A stretch of DNA of 64,000 bases from Paenibacillus taihuensis (GCF_003386535.1 NZ_QTTN01000003.1:62001-126000), one strand, 5' to 3'. Numbered from the stretch's first letter, positions 34,211-42,661 are shown. Notes: a model not told the origin generated them from the letters alone. Made by a program: numbers and translations.

Positions 34211-35947
34211 GTGATATTCGACGCAGCATCAAAATTCGGGCATGTGTTGAAGCACCCGGAAGCGCGAGCGCTGTTATTTCGTCTAGATCCAACACTTGCG
34301 GGTTCAGACTTCTTCCTTCAGTTCCGCAAGCTTGGAACGTTCGGGTCCTATCTCGATTCCCTCTCAGCGGAAGTGAGAGAGACGATCCTTCGCGAGCTGG
34401 AGAATATCGAGCCCATAGCTGAATCTCCTGAGCCAGTACCACAATCGACTTACGAGAGCGAGACGGTTGGCACGGGTTCGGCAGCGATCTCCTCCCCGGC
34501 GACGGTCGAGCGCTGGGGCGTGTTTGAACTGGCGCTGAAAGGACCGAGCCATGGCAATCCGTTCGTAGAAGTCAGGCTGAGCGCGCAGTTCACTTGTGAT
34601 GGCAGGACACACGAAGCGCTTGGATTCTATGATGGTGAGGGTAAGTACCTGAGCCGATTCATACCGGATACGGAGGGGGAGTGGAGCTTCCGTACGAGCA
34701 GCAATGCCCGTTCCCTTGATGGCATCGAAGGGACGTTCTCGGCAACTGCGCCAGCGGCAGGCAATCGCGGCCCAGTTTCCGTAACGAATACTTTCCACTT
34801 CAGTTACGCGGACGGTACGCCATACATTCCGGTTGGAACGACTTGTTATGTATGGACGCATCAAGGTGACGAGCTGGAAGAGCTGACTATGAAGACGCTG
34901 GCCGCTTCGCCATTTAACAAGATTCGGATGTGCGTTTTTCCGAAAGCTTATCTGTATAACCAGAATGAGCCGGAGCGTTATCCGTTCGAAGGTTTGCAAG
35001 AGGGAGGCTGGGACTATACCAGGTTTAATCCGGCTTTCTTCCAGCATCTTGAGAAGCGGATCGCAGAGCTCGGCAGCTTAGGTATCGAAGCGGATCTCAT
35101 TCTGTTCCACGCCTATGACCGCTGGGGATTCTCGGAGATGGGACGGGAAGCAGATGATCGTTACTTGCGCTACATCACGGCAAGGCTGTCTGCATATCGC
35201 CATATCTGGTGGTCGCTCGCCAACGAGTACGATTTGATGTGGGAGAAAGAGACGGAGGATTGGGAGAGGTTCGCAAGCATCGTGACAGAGAACGATCCGC
35301 ACGGACATCTAATCTCCATCCATAACTGCAATCCGTTCTACGACTACTCCCGGCCTTGGATTACCCACTGCAGCATTCAACGTCAGGACGTCTACCGGAC
35401 GGCCGAGTATACGGACGAATGGCGACAGAAATGGAACAAACCCGTCGTTATCGACGAGTGCGCATACGAGGGCAACGTAGAGACGGGCTGGGGCAACATT
35501 AGCGGCGAGGAAATGACGAGACGCTTCTGGGAAGGCGCGGTTCGCGGAGGCTATGTGGGTCATGGCGAGACGTACCTGCATCCGGACGATATTTTGTGGT
35601 GGGCAAAAGGCGGCGAGCTTCACGGCACGAGCCCTGCTAGAATCGCCTTTTTGCGGCGAATCATGGAGGAAGGTCCGAAGCAAGGCATCAATCCGCTGCC
35701 GAAAGGTCCGATGGATTGGGATGTGCCGATCGGCGGCGTTGCCGGCGAATACATGCTCTATTACTTTGGCTTCAACCGTCCTGGTTTCCGCGTGTTCCAC
35801 ATGCAGCCTGGCGTCCGTTACACCGTCGATGTGATTGATACGTGGAATATGACGATTGAGCCTGCCGAAGGAACGTTCGAAGGCAGCTTCCGGATCGAGC
35901 TTCCTGGTCGCGAGTATATCGTGGTGAGGATCGTTAAAGTCGACTAA
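34211..35947 (+). CDS. DUF5060/DUF4038/DUF5605-type glycoside hydrolase
   Basis: A 578-residue intracellular enzyme with a TIM-barrel glycosidase core. Residues 1-75 form a helical extension whose family I do not recognise. A DUF5060-type beta domain covers about 90-185 (VERWGVFELALKGP) and the DUF4038-like barrel about 190-500. The acid/base is probably Glu339 (SLANEYDLMW) and the nucleophile Glu416 (VIDECAYEG), the usual pair in clan GH-A. The DUF5605 C-terminal domain follows. GTG 34211 has AAGGAGG ten bases upstream. Exact activity is unknown; related proteins attack pectic side chains. It is the last gene of the rhamnoside transcript. Confidence 0.85.
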   Translation: MIFDAASKFGHVLKHPEARALLFRLDPTLAGSDFFLQFRKLGTFGSYLDSLSAEVRETILRELENIEPIAESPEPVPQSTYESETVGTGSAAISSPATVERWGVFELALKGPSHGNPFVEVRLSAQFTCDGRTHEALGFYDGEGKYLSRFIPDTEGEWSFRTSSNARSLDGIEGTFSATAPAAGNRGPVSVTNTFHFSYADGTPYIPVGTTCYVWTHQGDELEELTMKTLAASPFNKIRMCVFPKAYLYNQNEPERYPFEGLQEGGWDYTRFNPAFFQHLEKRIAELGSLGIEADLILFHAYDRWGFSEMGREADDRYLRYITARLSAYRHIWWSLANEYDLMWEKETEDWERFASIVTENDPHGHLISIHNCNPFYDYSRPWITHCSIQRQDVYRTAEYTDEWRQKWNKPVVIDECAYEGNVETGWGNISGEEMTRRFWEGAVRGGYVGHGETYLHPDDILWWAKGGELHGTSPARIAFLRRIMEEGPKQGINPLPKGPMDWDVPIGGVAGEYMLYYFGFNRPGFRVFHMQPGVRYTVDVIDTWNMTIEPAEGTFEGSFRIELPGREYIVVRIVKVD

Positions 35948-35992
35948 CGTGCGCGAGAGTAGAAGCATGTAGAAGCGCGAGAGTAAGAGAAA

Positions 35993-36017
35993 GAAACCCG
36001 ACATGGTGTCGGGTTTC
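35993..36017 (+). terminator. Hairpin after the rhamnoside operon
   Basis: Perfect 11-pair stem GAAACCCGACA / TGTCGGGTTTC with a TGG loop. There is no extra T-run, so termination efficiency is unclear. Confidence 0.55.
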
Positions 36018-36064
36018 AGGCTGTCGAGAAAGTCTCAGTGAGTTGGTTCAACGATTCGCGGCGG

Positions 36065-36513
36065 AGTGGTTCACTCATGTGACTCGCATAGGGCACCGGT
36101 GCTATGTTGGATTTCTCCACTCAAATATCTAGGTATTAGGTCATTTCTGGGGGGGTGTTGGATTTTTCCATTATAGCTTGACTGTTTCCGCCTAAACCGT
36201 ACTCCTTGTTGGATTTATCCATCATCGCCCTCTTTCTCGACAAGCTGGATGGTACCCAATACCCTACATAAGCCGAATTCCGCTCGAAAACAGGAAAGAG
36301 AAGCACCCAGTACCCTACATTCGGCGAATTCCGCCCGAAAACAGCAAAGAGAAGCACCCAGTACCCTACATTCGGCGAATTCCGCCCGAAAACAGCAAAG
36401 AGGAGCACCCAGTACCCTACATTCGGCGAATTCCGCTCGAAAACAGCAAAGAGGAGCACCCAGTACCCTACATTCGGCGAATTCCGCTCGAAAGCAGCAA
36501 AGAGAAGAAGAGG
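36065..36513. repeat. Dyad array with two core types, 51-bp pitch
   Basis: Three units with a TTGGATTTNTCCA core (dyad centres 36113.5, 36164.5, 36215.5) are followed by five units with a GTACCCTACAT core that start at 36259 (first base changed to A), 36310, 36361, 36412 and 36463. Spacing within each group is exactly 51 bp. A partial dyad AGTG-GTT-CACT at 36065-36075 may be a diverged first unit. The last five units are nearly identical, including a shared GAATTC. Because 51 is divisible by three, both strands stay open, which creates artificial ORFs with a 17-residue repeat. Confidence 0.9.
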
Positions 36514-36877
36514 AAACGACAAGAGACGATTGAGCGAAGCTTCGCGGATGCTAGAGAGCTCCACGGGTTTCGCTATTACCGTTTGCGGGGGCTGTGGAAT
36601 GCGACGGAACAAGAGGCTTAAGCCCCTCGACCTCGCTTATATTGAGGGTAAGAACAGGAAAAGAAACCCATGTCTGCGTAAAAGACATGGGTTTCTGTCT
36701 TTGTGGGGACAACGGCAGCATAACGGACTACAGAGACGCTTCGGACGCAAAGAGTCCGTTAGAGTCTGGTTAGGGCTATTATGCGGTGAGTAAGAGCGTC
36801 TGAGTCCGATAGAATCGTGCGGCGGTGACGGCGACGGCTATTTCACAGCATGAAGCTCCCTAATCCGGCTCTTAATC
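36514..36877. other. Intergenic region with several hairpins, no recognised gene
   Basis: Contains a perfect GGCTTAAGCC palindrome near 36614-36626, a 13-pair hairpin (36663-36695) and a 9-pair stem-loop (36721-36729 with 36753-36761). No ORF with a ribosome binding site is credible. It separates the repeat array from the esterase pseudogene. Confidence 0.5.
36663..36695 (-). terminator. Probable terminator, minus strand
   Basis: Perfect 13-pair stem GAAACCCATGTCT / AGACATGGGTTTC. On the minus strand it is followed by TTTTCC, so it best fits the end of the esterase pseudogene transcript. Confidence 0.6.
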
Positions 36878-37339
36878 CTACGCAGAATATCCAGGAACTC
36901 TCGTTCGCATACGGATGAGCACATCGTTGTCCGGAGTCTGCTGCGGCATGTCGAAGAAATTGAGCAGCGTGCCTGAGATGGAGAAAGCAGCGGCATAGCG
37001 GTCCGGCGGATTGAGCGCAGTCTTCAAAACGCCGAAGCCGCCCATCGAGAAGCCGGCGATGAAGCGATCTTCACGTCTCGAGGATAGACGGAACATCGAC
37101 TCGACGCGCTGCGGCAGTTCGTGAGCCACGTAGGTCCAGTAGTTTCCTTAAAGCGAATCGGTACAAAAGCTGTTGCTCGCAGCAGGCATAACGACGGCGA
37201 GAGGGGTAGGCACATCCCACTTTAATAAATGCTCAATGATCGTGTACCGCATGAACAAGCTGTTTCCTTCGCTGTATCCGTGAAGCAAGTATAGCGTCGG
37301 CCAGCCATGCTCCGGCGGCGGACTAAAATGTCCACGCAC
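36878..37339 (-). pseudogene. Broken esterase (EstA/FrmB-like alpha/beta-hydrolase)
   Basis: Two pieces of one reading frame belong to a serine esterase of the tributyrin-esterase/S-formylglutathione-hydrolase type. The upstream piece has TLYLLHGYSEG (oxyanion region) and MPAASNSFCTDSL. An in-frame TAA at 37150-37148 follows; after it the frame continues [16 protein letters not shown] and then GFSMGGFG, the nucleophile elbow. The expected N-terminal strand (about 40 residues) is missing, and the C-terminal Asp and His region is lost after VLIRM. Thus the gene has an internal stop and both ends truncated. A functional enzyme is very unlikely. Confidence 0.85.
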
Positions 37340-37435
37340 ACTTGATACCCCAATGACGTCGACAAAAACTCATGTTTTAAGTAATTTCATAACCGACTTT
37401 GTAGTTTCAGTTTACAGACTTTCCATCATCGACAT

Positions 37436-37472
37436 TAAAAAAAAGCCGTCACTGCATCAGCTGCAGGACGGC
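37436..37472 (-). terminator. Terminator overlapping the glycosyltransferase stop codon
   Basis: On the minus strand GCCGTC-TGCA pairs with TGCA-GACGGC, followed by at least eight T residues. The TGA stop codon is in the 3' arm. Confidence 0.85.
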
Positions 37473-38564
37473 ACGCGAACATTCCATCGGGTTGTATTGT
37501 TGATTGCGTTTATTCATCAGGTCCATCCGGTGCTGCACAGATGTGTACGGCTCCTGGATGATCGTAAACCACTTGTCGATCGTCTCGGTGGATTCAAGCA
37601 TTTCGCCGAAGCCGCTCGCGACGAAATATTCGCAGTTCACTTCTTCTTGTCCCGGAATCGGCTCGTAGAACAGCATCGGAATGCCTTTGCTCAGACCTTC
37701 CGTGCAAGTCATGCCGCCAGGCTTCGTAATAAGCAGATCGGAGAGATCCATCAGCTTGTTAATCTCTTTCGTAAAGCCGAGCACTTTAATGTTCCGGTGC
37801 TGGAAGTTCGGATCCGCGAGCATTCGCTCCCGCGCCTTATCGTTGTTGCCGACGCAGTAGATAAGCTGGACGGAATCACGGTAGCGCGTCATATACGAGA
37901 GCAGATCGTCGCTGTACATAATCCCCCAGCCGCCGCCCATAATAAGGACGGTTGGCAGTGCTTTCAGATCGAACTGCGCTTGCAGCTCCGAGCGGTCATG
38001 CGTTTGCCAGAAGTTCGGATGCACCGGAATGCCGGTCACCTGGATTCGGCTCGCCGGAATGCCGCGATCGGTCAACTTCTTCTTCACGTCTGCAGTCGAC
38101 ACTAAGTATTTGGTCACTTCAGAGCTCGTCCAAGTGCCGTGCGCGTCGTAGTCCGTAATGAGCGTATAGAGCGGAACATTAAGACCGAGCCGCTTCAAGC
38201 GCGCCACAACGGCGTTCGGAACGGGATGCGTACAGACGATAAGGTCAGGCTTCAGCTGTGCAATCACTTGGGCTGTATGTTTATAGAACAAACGGTGCAG
38301 TGCAAGCTGCGTAAAACGGTTTAATGATTTCTTATATTGTCTGCGATAAAGCGTGCCGAGAAGTTTCGGCTGCTTGGTAACGGTTTTGCGATAGGCGGAT
38401 ACAATTAATGGCCCAATAACCGGATTGAGAAAATTGCCCAGCTCGAACACTCGGGTTTGAATATGGGGATCAAGCGAACGCAGCCCGACTGCTAGTGCAT
38501 ATGCAGCTTGGGTATGTCCGGATCCGAACCCTTCGGAAAGGAGCAACACTCGTTTTTTACGCAT
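37449..38564 (-). CDS. MurG/UgtP-like glycosyltransferase, GT28 type
   Basis: A 371-residue GT-B enzyme. The N-terminal part matches the MGDG-synthase-like acceptor domain (LLLSEGFGSGHTQAA) and the C-terminal part carries the sugar-nucleotide-binding motif LITKPGGMTCTEGLSKGIPML. By relatedness to UgtP-type processive diacylglycerol glucosyltransferases it probably adds UDP-sugars to membrane lipids at the inner membrane face; a MurG-like role is less likely because the acceptor region differs. Motif GGGWG near residue 220 binds the nucleotide. GCAGGTGA lies a few bases before the ATG. It stands alone with its own terminator. Confidence 0.88.
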   Translation of the reverse strand: MRKKRVLLLSEGFGSGHTQAAYALAVGLRSLDPHIQTRVFELGNFLNPVIGPLIVSAYRKTVTKQPKLLGTLYRRQYKKSLNRFTQLALHRLFYKHTAQVIAQLKPDLIVCTHPVPNAVVARLKRLGLNVPLYTLITDYDAHGTWTSSEVTKYLVSTADVKKKLTDRGIPASRIQVTGIPVHPNFWQTHDRSELQAQFDLKALPTVLIMGGGWGIMYSDDLLSYMTRYRDSVQLIYCVGNNDKARERMLADPNFQHRNIKVLGFTKEINKLMDLSDLLITKPGGMTCTEGLSKGIPMLFYEPIPGQEEVNCEYFVASGFGEMLESTETIDKWFTIIQEPYTSVQHRMDLMNKRNQQYNPMECSRAVLQLMQ

Positions 38565-38750
38565 TTCTTCACCTGCTTCTCTAACCGGATCAACAACCTA
38601 AAATAATGGCTCCTACTCAATATTACGATGCATCAGAACACAACACAAGATTGGAATTAGCACTTGCAGTTGCCCAGCGCCTTAAACTATCCTAAAAAAT
38701 AGAAGAAATGCGCCTTGAAGCAAACGAAATGAGATAGGAGTGGTTGAAAC

Positions 38751-39140
38751 ATGCAGCAGCAAGAAAAATGGATCCCGGAGTTGGGTACAGTTGTAGCGTT
38801 TACCAATAAAACAGGTCAATATGCAGGGGAAGTCATGGAAACGAACGGTCCTCGCGCGCTTCTGAAGGTGCTGGCCGTCTTGAAGCATCCAGAACAGGGC
38901 GATCTGCACAATCCGTACAATCCGGACGTGCCAATGTTCCACGAGCGCAGAGCGCTAAGCTATACGGAGAAAACGAATGTACCATACAGCGATATCAGAC
39001 CATTCCGCGGAGAAGTGCCTGACTACAAAGAATCGCTCCAGGCAGCGGTTCAAGCCGAGATCGAGGCCATTGACCGACTGAAGCGCTGGGCAGAACGCAG
39101 TCTTGCACAGCTGGAGCAGCTGGCGAAGGACTATAAGTAG
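38751..39140 (+). CDS. kapB: Kinase-associated protein B (KapB-like)
   Basis: A 129-residue protein matching KapB of Bacillus: the core KVLAVLKHPEQGDLHNP, then VPMFHERRAL and VPDYKESL, which are highly characteristic. KapB has an SH3-like fold and supports the KinB sporulation sensor kinase in Bacillus. The family name says lipoprotein, but this copy has no signal peptide or lipobox at its N-terminus (MQQQEKWIPELG), so it should be cytoplasmic. The C-terminal 35 residues form a helical, charged extension. TAGGAG lies ten bases before the ATG. It is 24 bases upstream of pyrE, suggesting co-transcription. Confidence 0.88.
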   Translation: MQQQEKWIPELGTVVAFTNKTGQYAGEVMETNGPRALLKVLAVLKHPEQGDLHNPYNPDVPMFHERRALSYTEKTNVPYSDIRPFRGEVPDYKESLQAAVQAEIEAIDRLKRWAERSLAQLEQLAKDYK

Positions 39141-39164
39141 AATGAGCCAAGGAGGCTGCCATTC

Positions 39165-39692
39165 ATGAATAAGCAAATACTCGCGCGGGAGATATACGCA
39201 GCATCGAAGTTGTCGGGCGAGTTCACACTGCGGTCCGGCCAGCAGTCGGATACTTATTTTGACAAGTACAGGTTTGAAGCGAATCCTCGTCTGCTGAGCG
39301 CGATTGCAGCGGAGCTGTCCTCGCGGATTCCGGTCGGCACCGATGTGCTGGCAGGGCTTGAAATGGGCGGGATTGCGATTGCGACGGCGCTGTCACTGCA
39401 CACGGGCATTTCGGCTGCTTTTGTCCGGAAGCAAGCGAAGGCCTACGGAACGCGCAAGATCGCTGAAGGCGCAGAAGTGCGCGGTCAGAAGGTATGTGTC
39501 ATTGAAGACGTCGTAACAACTGGCGGCCAGATTCTCCAAAGTGTAAAAGAGCTGCGGGAAGCCGGGGCGATTGTGCAGGATGTTGTTTGCGTCATTGAAC
39601 GTCATCCAGATGGACGAGCTAACCTGGAGGCTGCTGGTCTGAAGCTTTATGCACTGCTTACAATGGATGAGCTTGTGAATGCGAGTAAATGA
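39165..39692 (+). CDS. pyrE: Orotate phosphoribosyltransferase-like protein
   Basis: A 175-residue type I phosphoribosyltransferase that should convert orotate and PRPP to orotidine monophosphate in pyrimidine synthesis. The PRPP-binding loop is CVIEDVVTTGG near residue 115, and a flexible-loop region RKQAKAYGTRK near 88 fits PyrE. It is shorter than the usual 205-215 residues, and it lies outside a pyr operon, so it could be a second copy with a different base specificity. CAAGGAGG precedes the ATG by nine to ten bases. The upstream neighbour is kapB. Confidence 0.82.
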   Translation: MNKQILAREIYAASKLSGEFTLRSGQQSDTYFDKYRFEANPRLLSAIAAELSSRIPVGTDVLAGLEMGGIAIATALSLHTGISAAFVRKQAKAYGTRKIAEGAEVRGQKVCVIEDVVTTGGQILQSVKELREAGAIVQDVVCVIERHPDGRANLEAAGLKLYALLTMDELVNASK

Positions 39693-39723
39693 ATGGTACG
39701 AGGAACAGAATAAGTTGCGAAAC

Positions 39724-39768
39724 TGACCGAGTGACCATATTGTATTTTTAGTCAGTTTTTGATAATAT
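39724..39768 (+). promoter_or_regulatory. Promoter of the TetR gene with operator-like repeats
   Basis: TTGTAT (39740-39745) and TAATAT (39763-39768) are 17 bases apart. TGACC repeats (39724 and 39732) lie just upstream and GTCAG in the spacer; TGACCGA and TGACCA also appear in the operator-like sequence at 40509-40531 in front of the YhgE gene. Autoregulation by the TetR protein is an inference. Confidence 0.5.
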
Positions 39769-39806
39769 AAGTGTCATCGGAGTTCATGAAGGAGGCTGGG
39801 GCATTT

Positions 39807-40394
39807 ATGGAACAGAAGAAGCCGGTCGATCGCAGGCTGCAGATTGTTGAAGCGGCGGCGAAATCGTTCGCAATGTTCGGTTACAAAGCGACGACGATGG
39901 AGCTGGTATCCAAAATCGCTGCAGTCGGCAAAGGCACCATCTATACGTTTTTCGCCACGAAGGAAGACTTGTTCAGCGAAATCATCGGTCATCTTTGCGC
40001 AGAGCTTCGGGTGCTTGCAGAACGCGTCATTGACCGGGAGCGAAATTTCTTCGACAACCTGGCCTCCGTGCTGCATGAACTGCTGTTATTCCGCGAGAAG
40101 CATGAGTTGATTGTGAAGCTTTCGCAGGAGGTTCGCGACATCGGCACGCCGATGGCGAAGGACGGTATTGCGAAGATGGAAACGGCTATTCACGGGTTCA
40201 TCCAGAATGAAGTCGAGCTTGCAGTTAAGAAAGGCGAGCTCCGGGCAATAGACCCTGCGTTGACTGCATTCATCATGCTCCGCATGTATGTTGCGCTTAG
40301 CGCGGAGTGGAACAAACACCGGGAGCCGCTGACACGCGAGCAGATCGCTGCTTATTTTACTTCGCTTTTGCGTGATGGGATTGCGGCGGGGTAG
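39807..40394 (+). CDS. TetR/AcrR-family transcriptional regulator
   Basis: A 195-residue repressor-type protein. Its N-terminal 50 residues form the TetR helix-turn-helix (LQIVEAAAKSFAMFGYKATTMELVSKIAAVGKGTIYTFF is recognisable in pieces such as GYKATTM and GKGTIY). The remaining helices would bind a ligand and form the dimer. ATG 39807 has AAGGAGG 11 bases before it; the upstream ATG 39786 has no such site. It probably controls the YhgE/Pip gene immediately downstream: a 23-bp imperfect palindrome at 40509-40531 lies before that gene, and similar half-sites lie before its own promoter. Confidence 0.9.
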   Translation: MEQKKPVDRRLQIVEAAAKSFAMFGYKATTMELVSKIAAVGKGTIYTFFATKEDLFSEIIGHLCAELRVLAERVIDRERNFFDNLASVLHELLLFREKHELIVKLSQEVRDIGTPMAKDGIAKMETAIHGFIQNEVELAVKKGELRAIDPALTAFIMLRMYVALSAEWNKHREPLTREQIAAYFTSLLRDGIAAG

Positions 40395-40508
40395 TCATTC
40401 AAGAAAACCATGAAGTTCAATTTCGAGAAAAGTCTAAGTACAATTTCATGAAAACCAAGATGTTCAATAAAGAAAGCGGCGATTGCTGCTTCTTTTTTTG
40501 AGATTGAA

Positions 40509-40531
40509 TGACCAATTGTCCAATTCGGTCA
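40509..40531. promoter_or_regulatory. Candidate TetR operator before the YhgE/Pip gene
   Basis: A 23-bp imperfect palindrome beginning TGACCAAT and ending CGGTCA, with the outer five bases of each arm perfectly paired. It is centred about 50 bases before the GTG start and upstream of a TATAAA at 40544-40549. Confidence 0.5.
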
Positions 40532-40568
40532 GTTGTTCAAAATTATAAAATTGAAAGGTGTGAGGAAA

Positions 40569-42587
40569 GTGAAGGCTTTATCGTTTACGGGCAAAGAATT
40601 TGTGCGCATCATGCGCAACCGGAAGCTGATTATTTCGATCATCGGCGTCATGTTCATACCGATCATGTATAGCGGCATGCTGATCGGATCGTTCTGGGAT
40701 CCATACGGCAAGCTGAACGAGCTGCCGGTCGCCGTCGTGAACGAGGATGCAGGCGCGCAGTTCAAAGGCAAGGATCTCGCAGTCGGCAGCGACCTCGTGA
40801 AGGAATTGAAGGAGAACAAGGAGTTCAAGTGGGAGTTTGTGAATCGAACCGATGCAAAGCAAGGGCTTCAAGACGGCAAGTACTATTATGCCGTTGAAAT
40901 TCCGGATAATTTCTCGAAGCAGGCCACGACGCTGCTGGATGAGAAACCGCAGCCGGCGGCGCTCACGTACATGTCCAACGACAGCGGGAACTACTTGGCT
41001 GCGAAGATTGGACAGAGCGCGATTGCGAAGCTGCAGACGGAAATTTCGCAGCAAGTCACGAAGGCTTACGCGGAGGCGGTCTTCGCGAACATCGGCGATG
41101 CGACAGCTGGCATCGCCAAAGCAAGCGGCGGCGCGAGCCAGCTGAGCAGCGGCGCTGCGGATGCGAACTCGGGCGCTGCGCAGCTGCGCGATAACGTCGC
41201 GAAGCTGGCGAGCAGCACGCAGCAGCTGGCAGGCGGCGTAGCGACGCTTGACCAAGGCGCGGAGCAGCTTGCGAAGGGCACCGCGCAGGTGAGCGATGGC
41301 ACGGCGGCATTGTCCGCCGGCCTTGGCAAGCTTGACGCCGCTGGCGCGAAGCTCAGCGGCGGCGCTGATGCGGCAGCCTCGGCCGGGGCGAAGCTGGCCG
41401 AGGGGCTCGCTTCGGCGAAGCAGGGCAGCGCGCAGCTGGCCGGCGCAGCCGCGAAGCTGTCGGCGGCGCTCGAAGCGTACGCCGCCGCGCACCCCGATGC
41501 AGCGCAGGATGCGGCGCTGCAAGGACTTGTCGGCGCAGCCCGCGAGGTATCCGCGGGCGCGGCCGGGCTCTCCGGCGGCAGCGCGCAGCTGGCCGCCGGC
41601 GGCACGGAGCTGCAGCGCGGGCAGAGCCAGCTGCAGCAAGGTCTTGCGCAGCTGCAGCAGGGACTCGCTGCAGCAAGCGACAGCGGCGCCAAGCTCGCAG
41701 CTGGCGCGCATAGTGCCGCGGCAGGCGCCGCGAAGCTGGCGGACGGCACAGCCGCCGCAGGCCGCGGTGCGGCGCAGCTGTCGGGCGGAGCCGGCAAGCT
41801 GGCAAGCGGCTCCGCCGAGCTCGCGAGCGGCACAGCGAAGCTAGCTAGCGGCTCCGCCGAGCTGTCGACGAAGCTCAGCGACGCCGCAGGCGAAACCGGG
41901 GGCATCATCGGAACCGATGCCCTGTACGACATGTTCGCGAAGCCTGTACAAGTCGAGGAAGTGAAACTGACCGAAGTGCCGAACTATGGCACCGGCTTCA
42001 CCCCGTACTTCCTGTCGCTCGGTCTGTTCGTCGGCGCATTGCTCTCTACGACGGTAATGCCGATGCGCGAGACAGGATCGCGGCCAAGCTCCGGCTGGAG
42101 CTGGTTCGTCAGCAAGCTGTCACTCTTCGCCATCGTCGGCCTCGTTCAAGCGACAATTGCCGATCTCATCTTGATTTACGGCATCGGCTTGCATGTGAAC
42201 CACATGGGCGCATTCATCGGGATGTCGCTGCTCGCAAGCTTCACATTCATGATGATTATCCAGTTCCTTGTTACATTGCTGGATAATCCGGGCCGCTTCG
42301 TCTCCGTTATGCTGCTCATCCTGCAGCTGACAGGCAGCGCCGGCACGTATCCGTCCGAGCTTGTACCTTCGTGGCTGCAGCACGTCAGTGCATGGCTGCC
42401 AATGACTTACACGATCAAAGCGTTCCGCGAGATCGTCACAGGCAACGAGCTTGTGATCACCGGCAATATGGCGCTCCACGTGGCGCTGTTCGGAGTCATC
42501 TCTGCCGCACTCACGCTGCTCGTGTTCACCATGATGCACCGCAAAGAGAAACGCCAAGCAGCATCGCCAGTCGAGCTGACCGCATAA
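40569..42587 (+). CDS. YhgE/Pip-domain membrane protein
   Basis: A 672-residue membrane protein. One N-terminal transmembrane segment (about residues 20-40) precedes the YhgE/Pip N domain (LNELPVAVVNEDAG). A long extracytoplasmic region of some 260 residues (about 190-450) made of Ala/Gly/Ser-rich heptad-like repeats follows (for example LASGSAEL and GAAQL patterns). The C-terminal domain has five or six membrane helices. Related proteins include phage infection protein of Lactococcus and ESX-associated components; they may be transport or secretion subunits of the ABC-2 type. GTG 40569 with TGAGGA before it is preferred over an ATG 12 codons upstream, which has no ribosome binding site. A strong terminator follows. 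Confidence 0.88.
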   Translation: MKALSFTGKEFVRIMRNRKLIISIIGVMFIPIMYSGMLIGSFWDPYGKLNELPVAVVNEDAGAQFKGKDLAVGSDLVKELKENKEFKWEFVNRTDAKQGLQDGKYYYAVEIPDNFSKQATTLLDEKPQPAALTYMSNDSGNYLAAKIGQSAIAKLQTEISQQVTKAYAEAVFANIGDATAGIAKASGGASQLSSGAADANSGAAQLRDNVAKLASSTQQLAGGVATLDQGAEQLAKGTAQVSDGTAALSAGLGKLDAAGAKLSGGADAAASAGAKLAEGLASAKQGSAQLAGAAAKLSAALEAYAAAHPDAAQDAALQGLVGAAREVSAGAAGLSGGSAQLAAGGTELQRGQSQLQQGLAQLQQGLAAASDSGAKLAAGAHSAAAGAAKLADGTAAAGRGAAQLSGGAGKLASGSAELASGTAKLASGSAELSTKLSDAAGETGGIIGTDALYDMFAKPVQVEEVKLTEVPNYGTGFTPYFLSLGLFVGALLSTTVMPMRETGSRPSSGWSWFVSKLSLFAIVGLVQATIADLILIYGIGLHVNHMGAFIGMSLLASFTFMMIIQFLVTLLDNPGRFVSVMLLILQLTGSAGTYPSELVPSWLQHVSAWLPMTYTIKAFREIVTGNELVITGNMALHVALFGVISAALTLLVFTMMHRKEKRQAASPVELTA

Positions 42588-42592
42588 CAAAT

Positions 42593-42650
42593 AAGGGCAA
42601 GGCTTTCAAGCAGTTCAACCAAACTGCGCGAAGCCTTGCCCTTTATTTTT
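42593..42650 (+). terminator. Terminator of the YhgE/Pip gene
   Basis: Perfect 13-pair stem AAGGGCAAGGCTT / AAGCCTTGCCCTT followed by TATTTTTT. Confidence 0.92.
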
Positions 42651-42661
42651 TGCCTCTAGCT

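Noticed and set aside
36136-36612. Long ORFs on both strands across the 36-kb repeat array, with a 17-residue repeat
   Set aside because: They arise because the 51-bp period is divisible by three. No ribosome binding site is seen and the sister arrays contain stop codons, so coding is not supported.
40578-41711. 377-codon minus-strand ORF inside the YhgE/Pip gene
   Set aside because: Explained by the GC-rich Ala/Gly repeats of the real gene.
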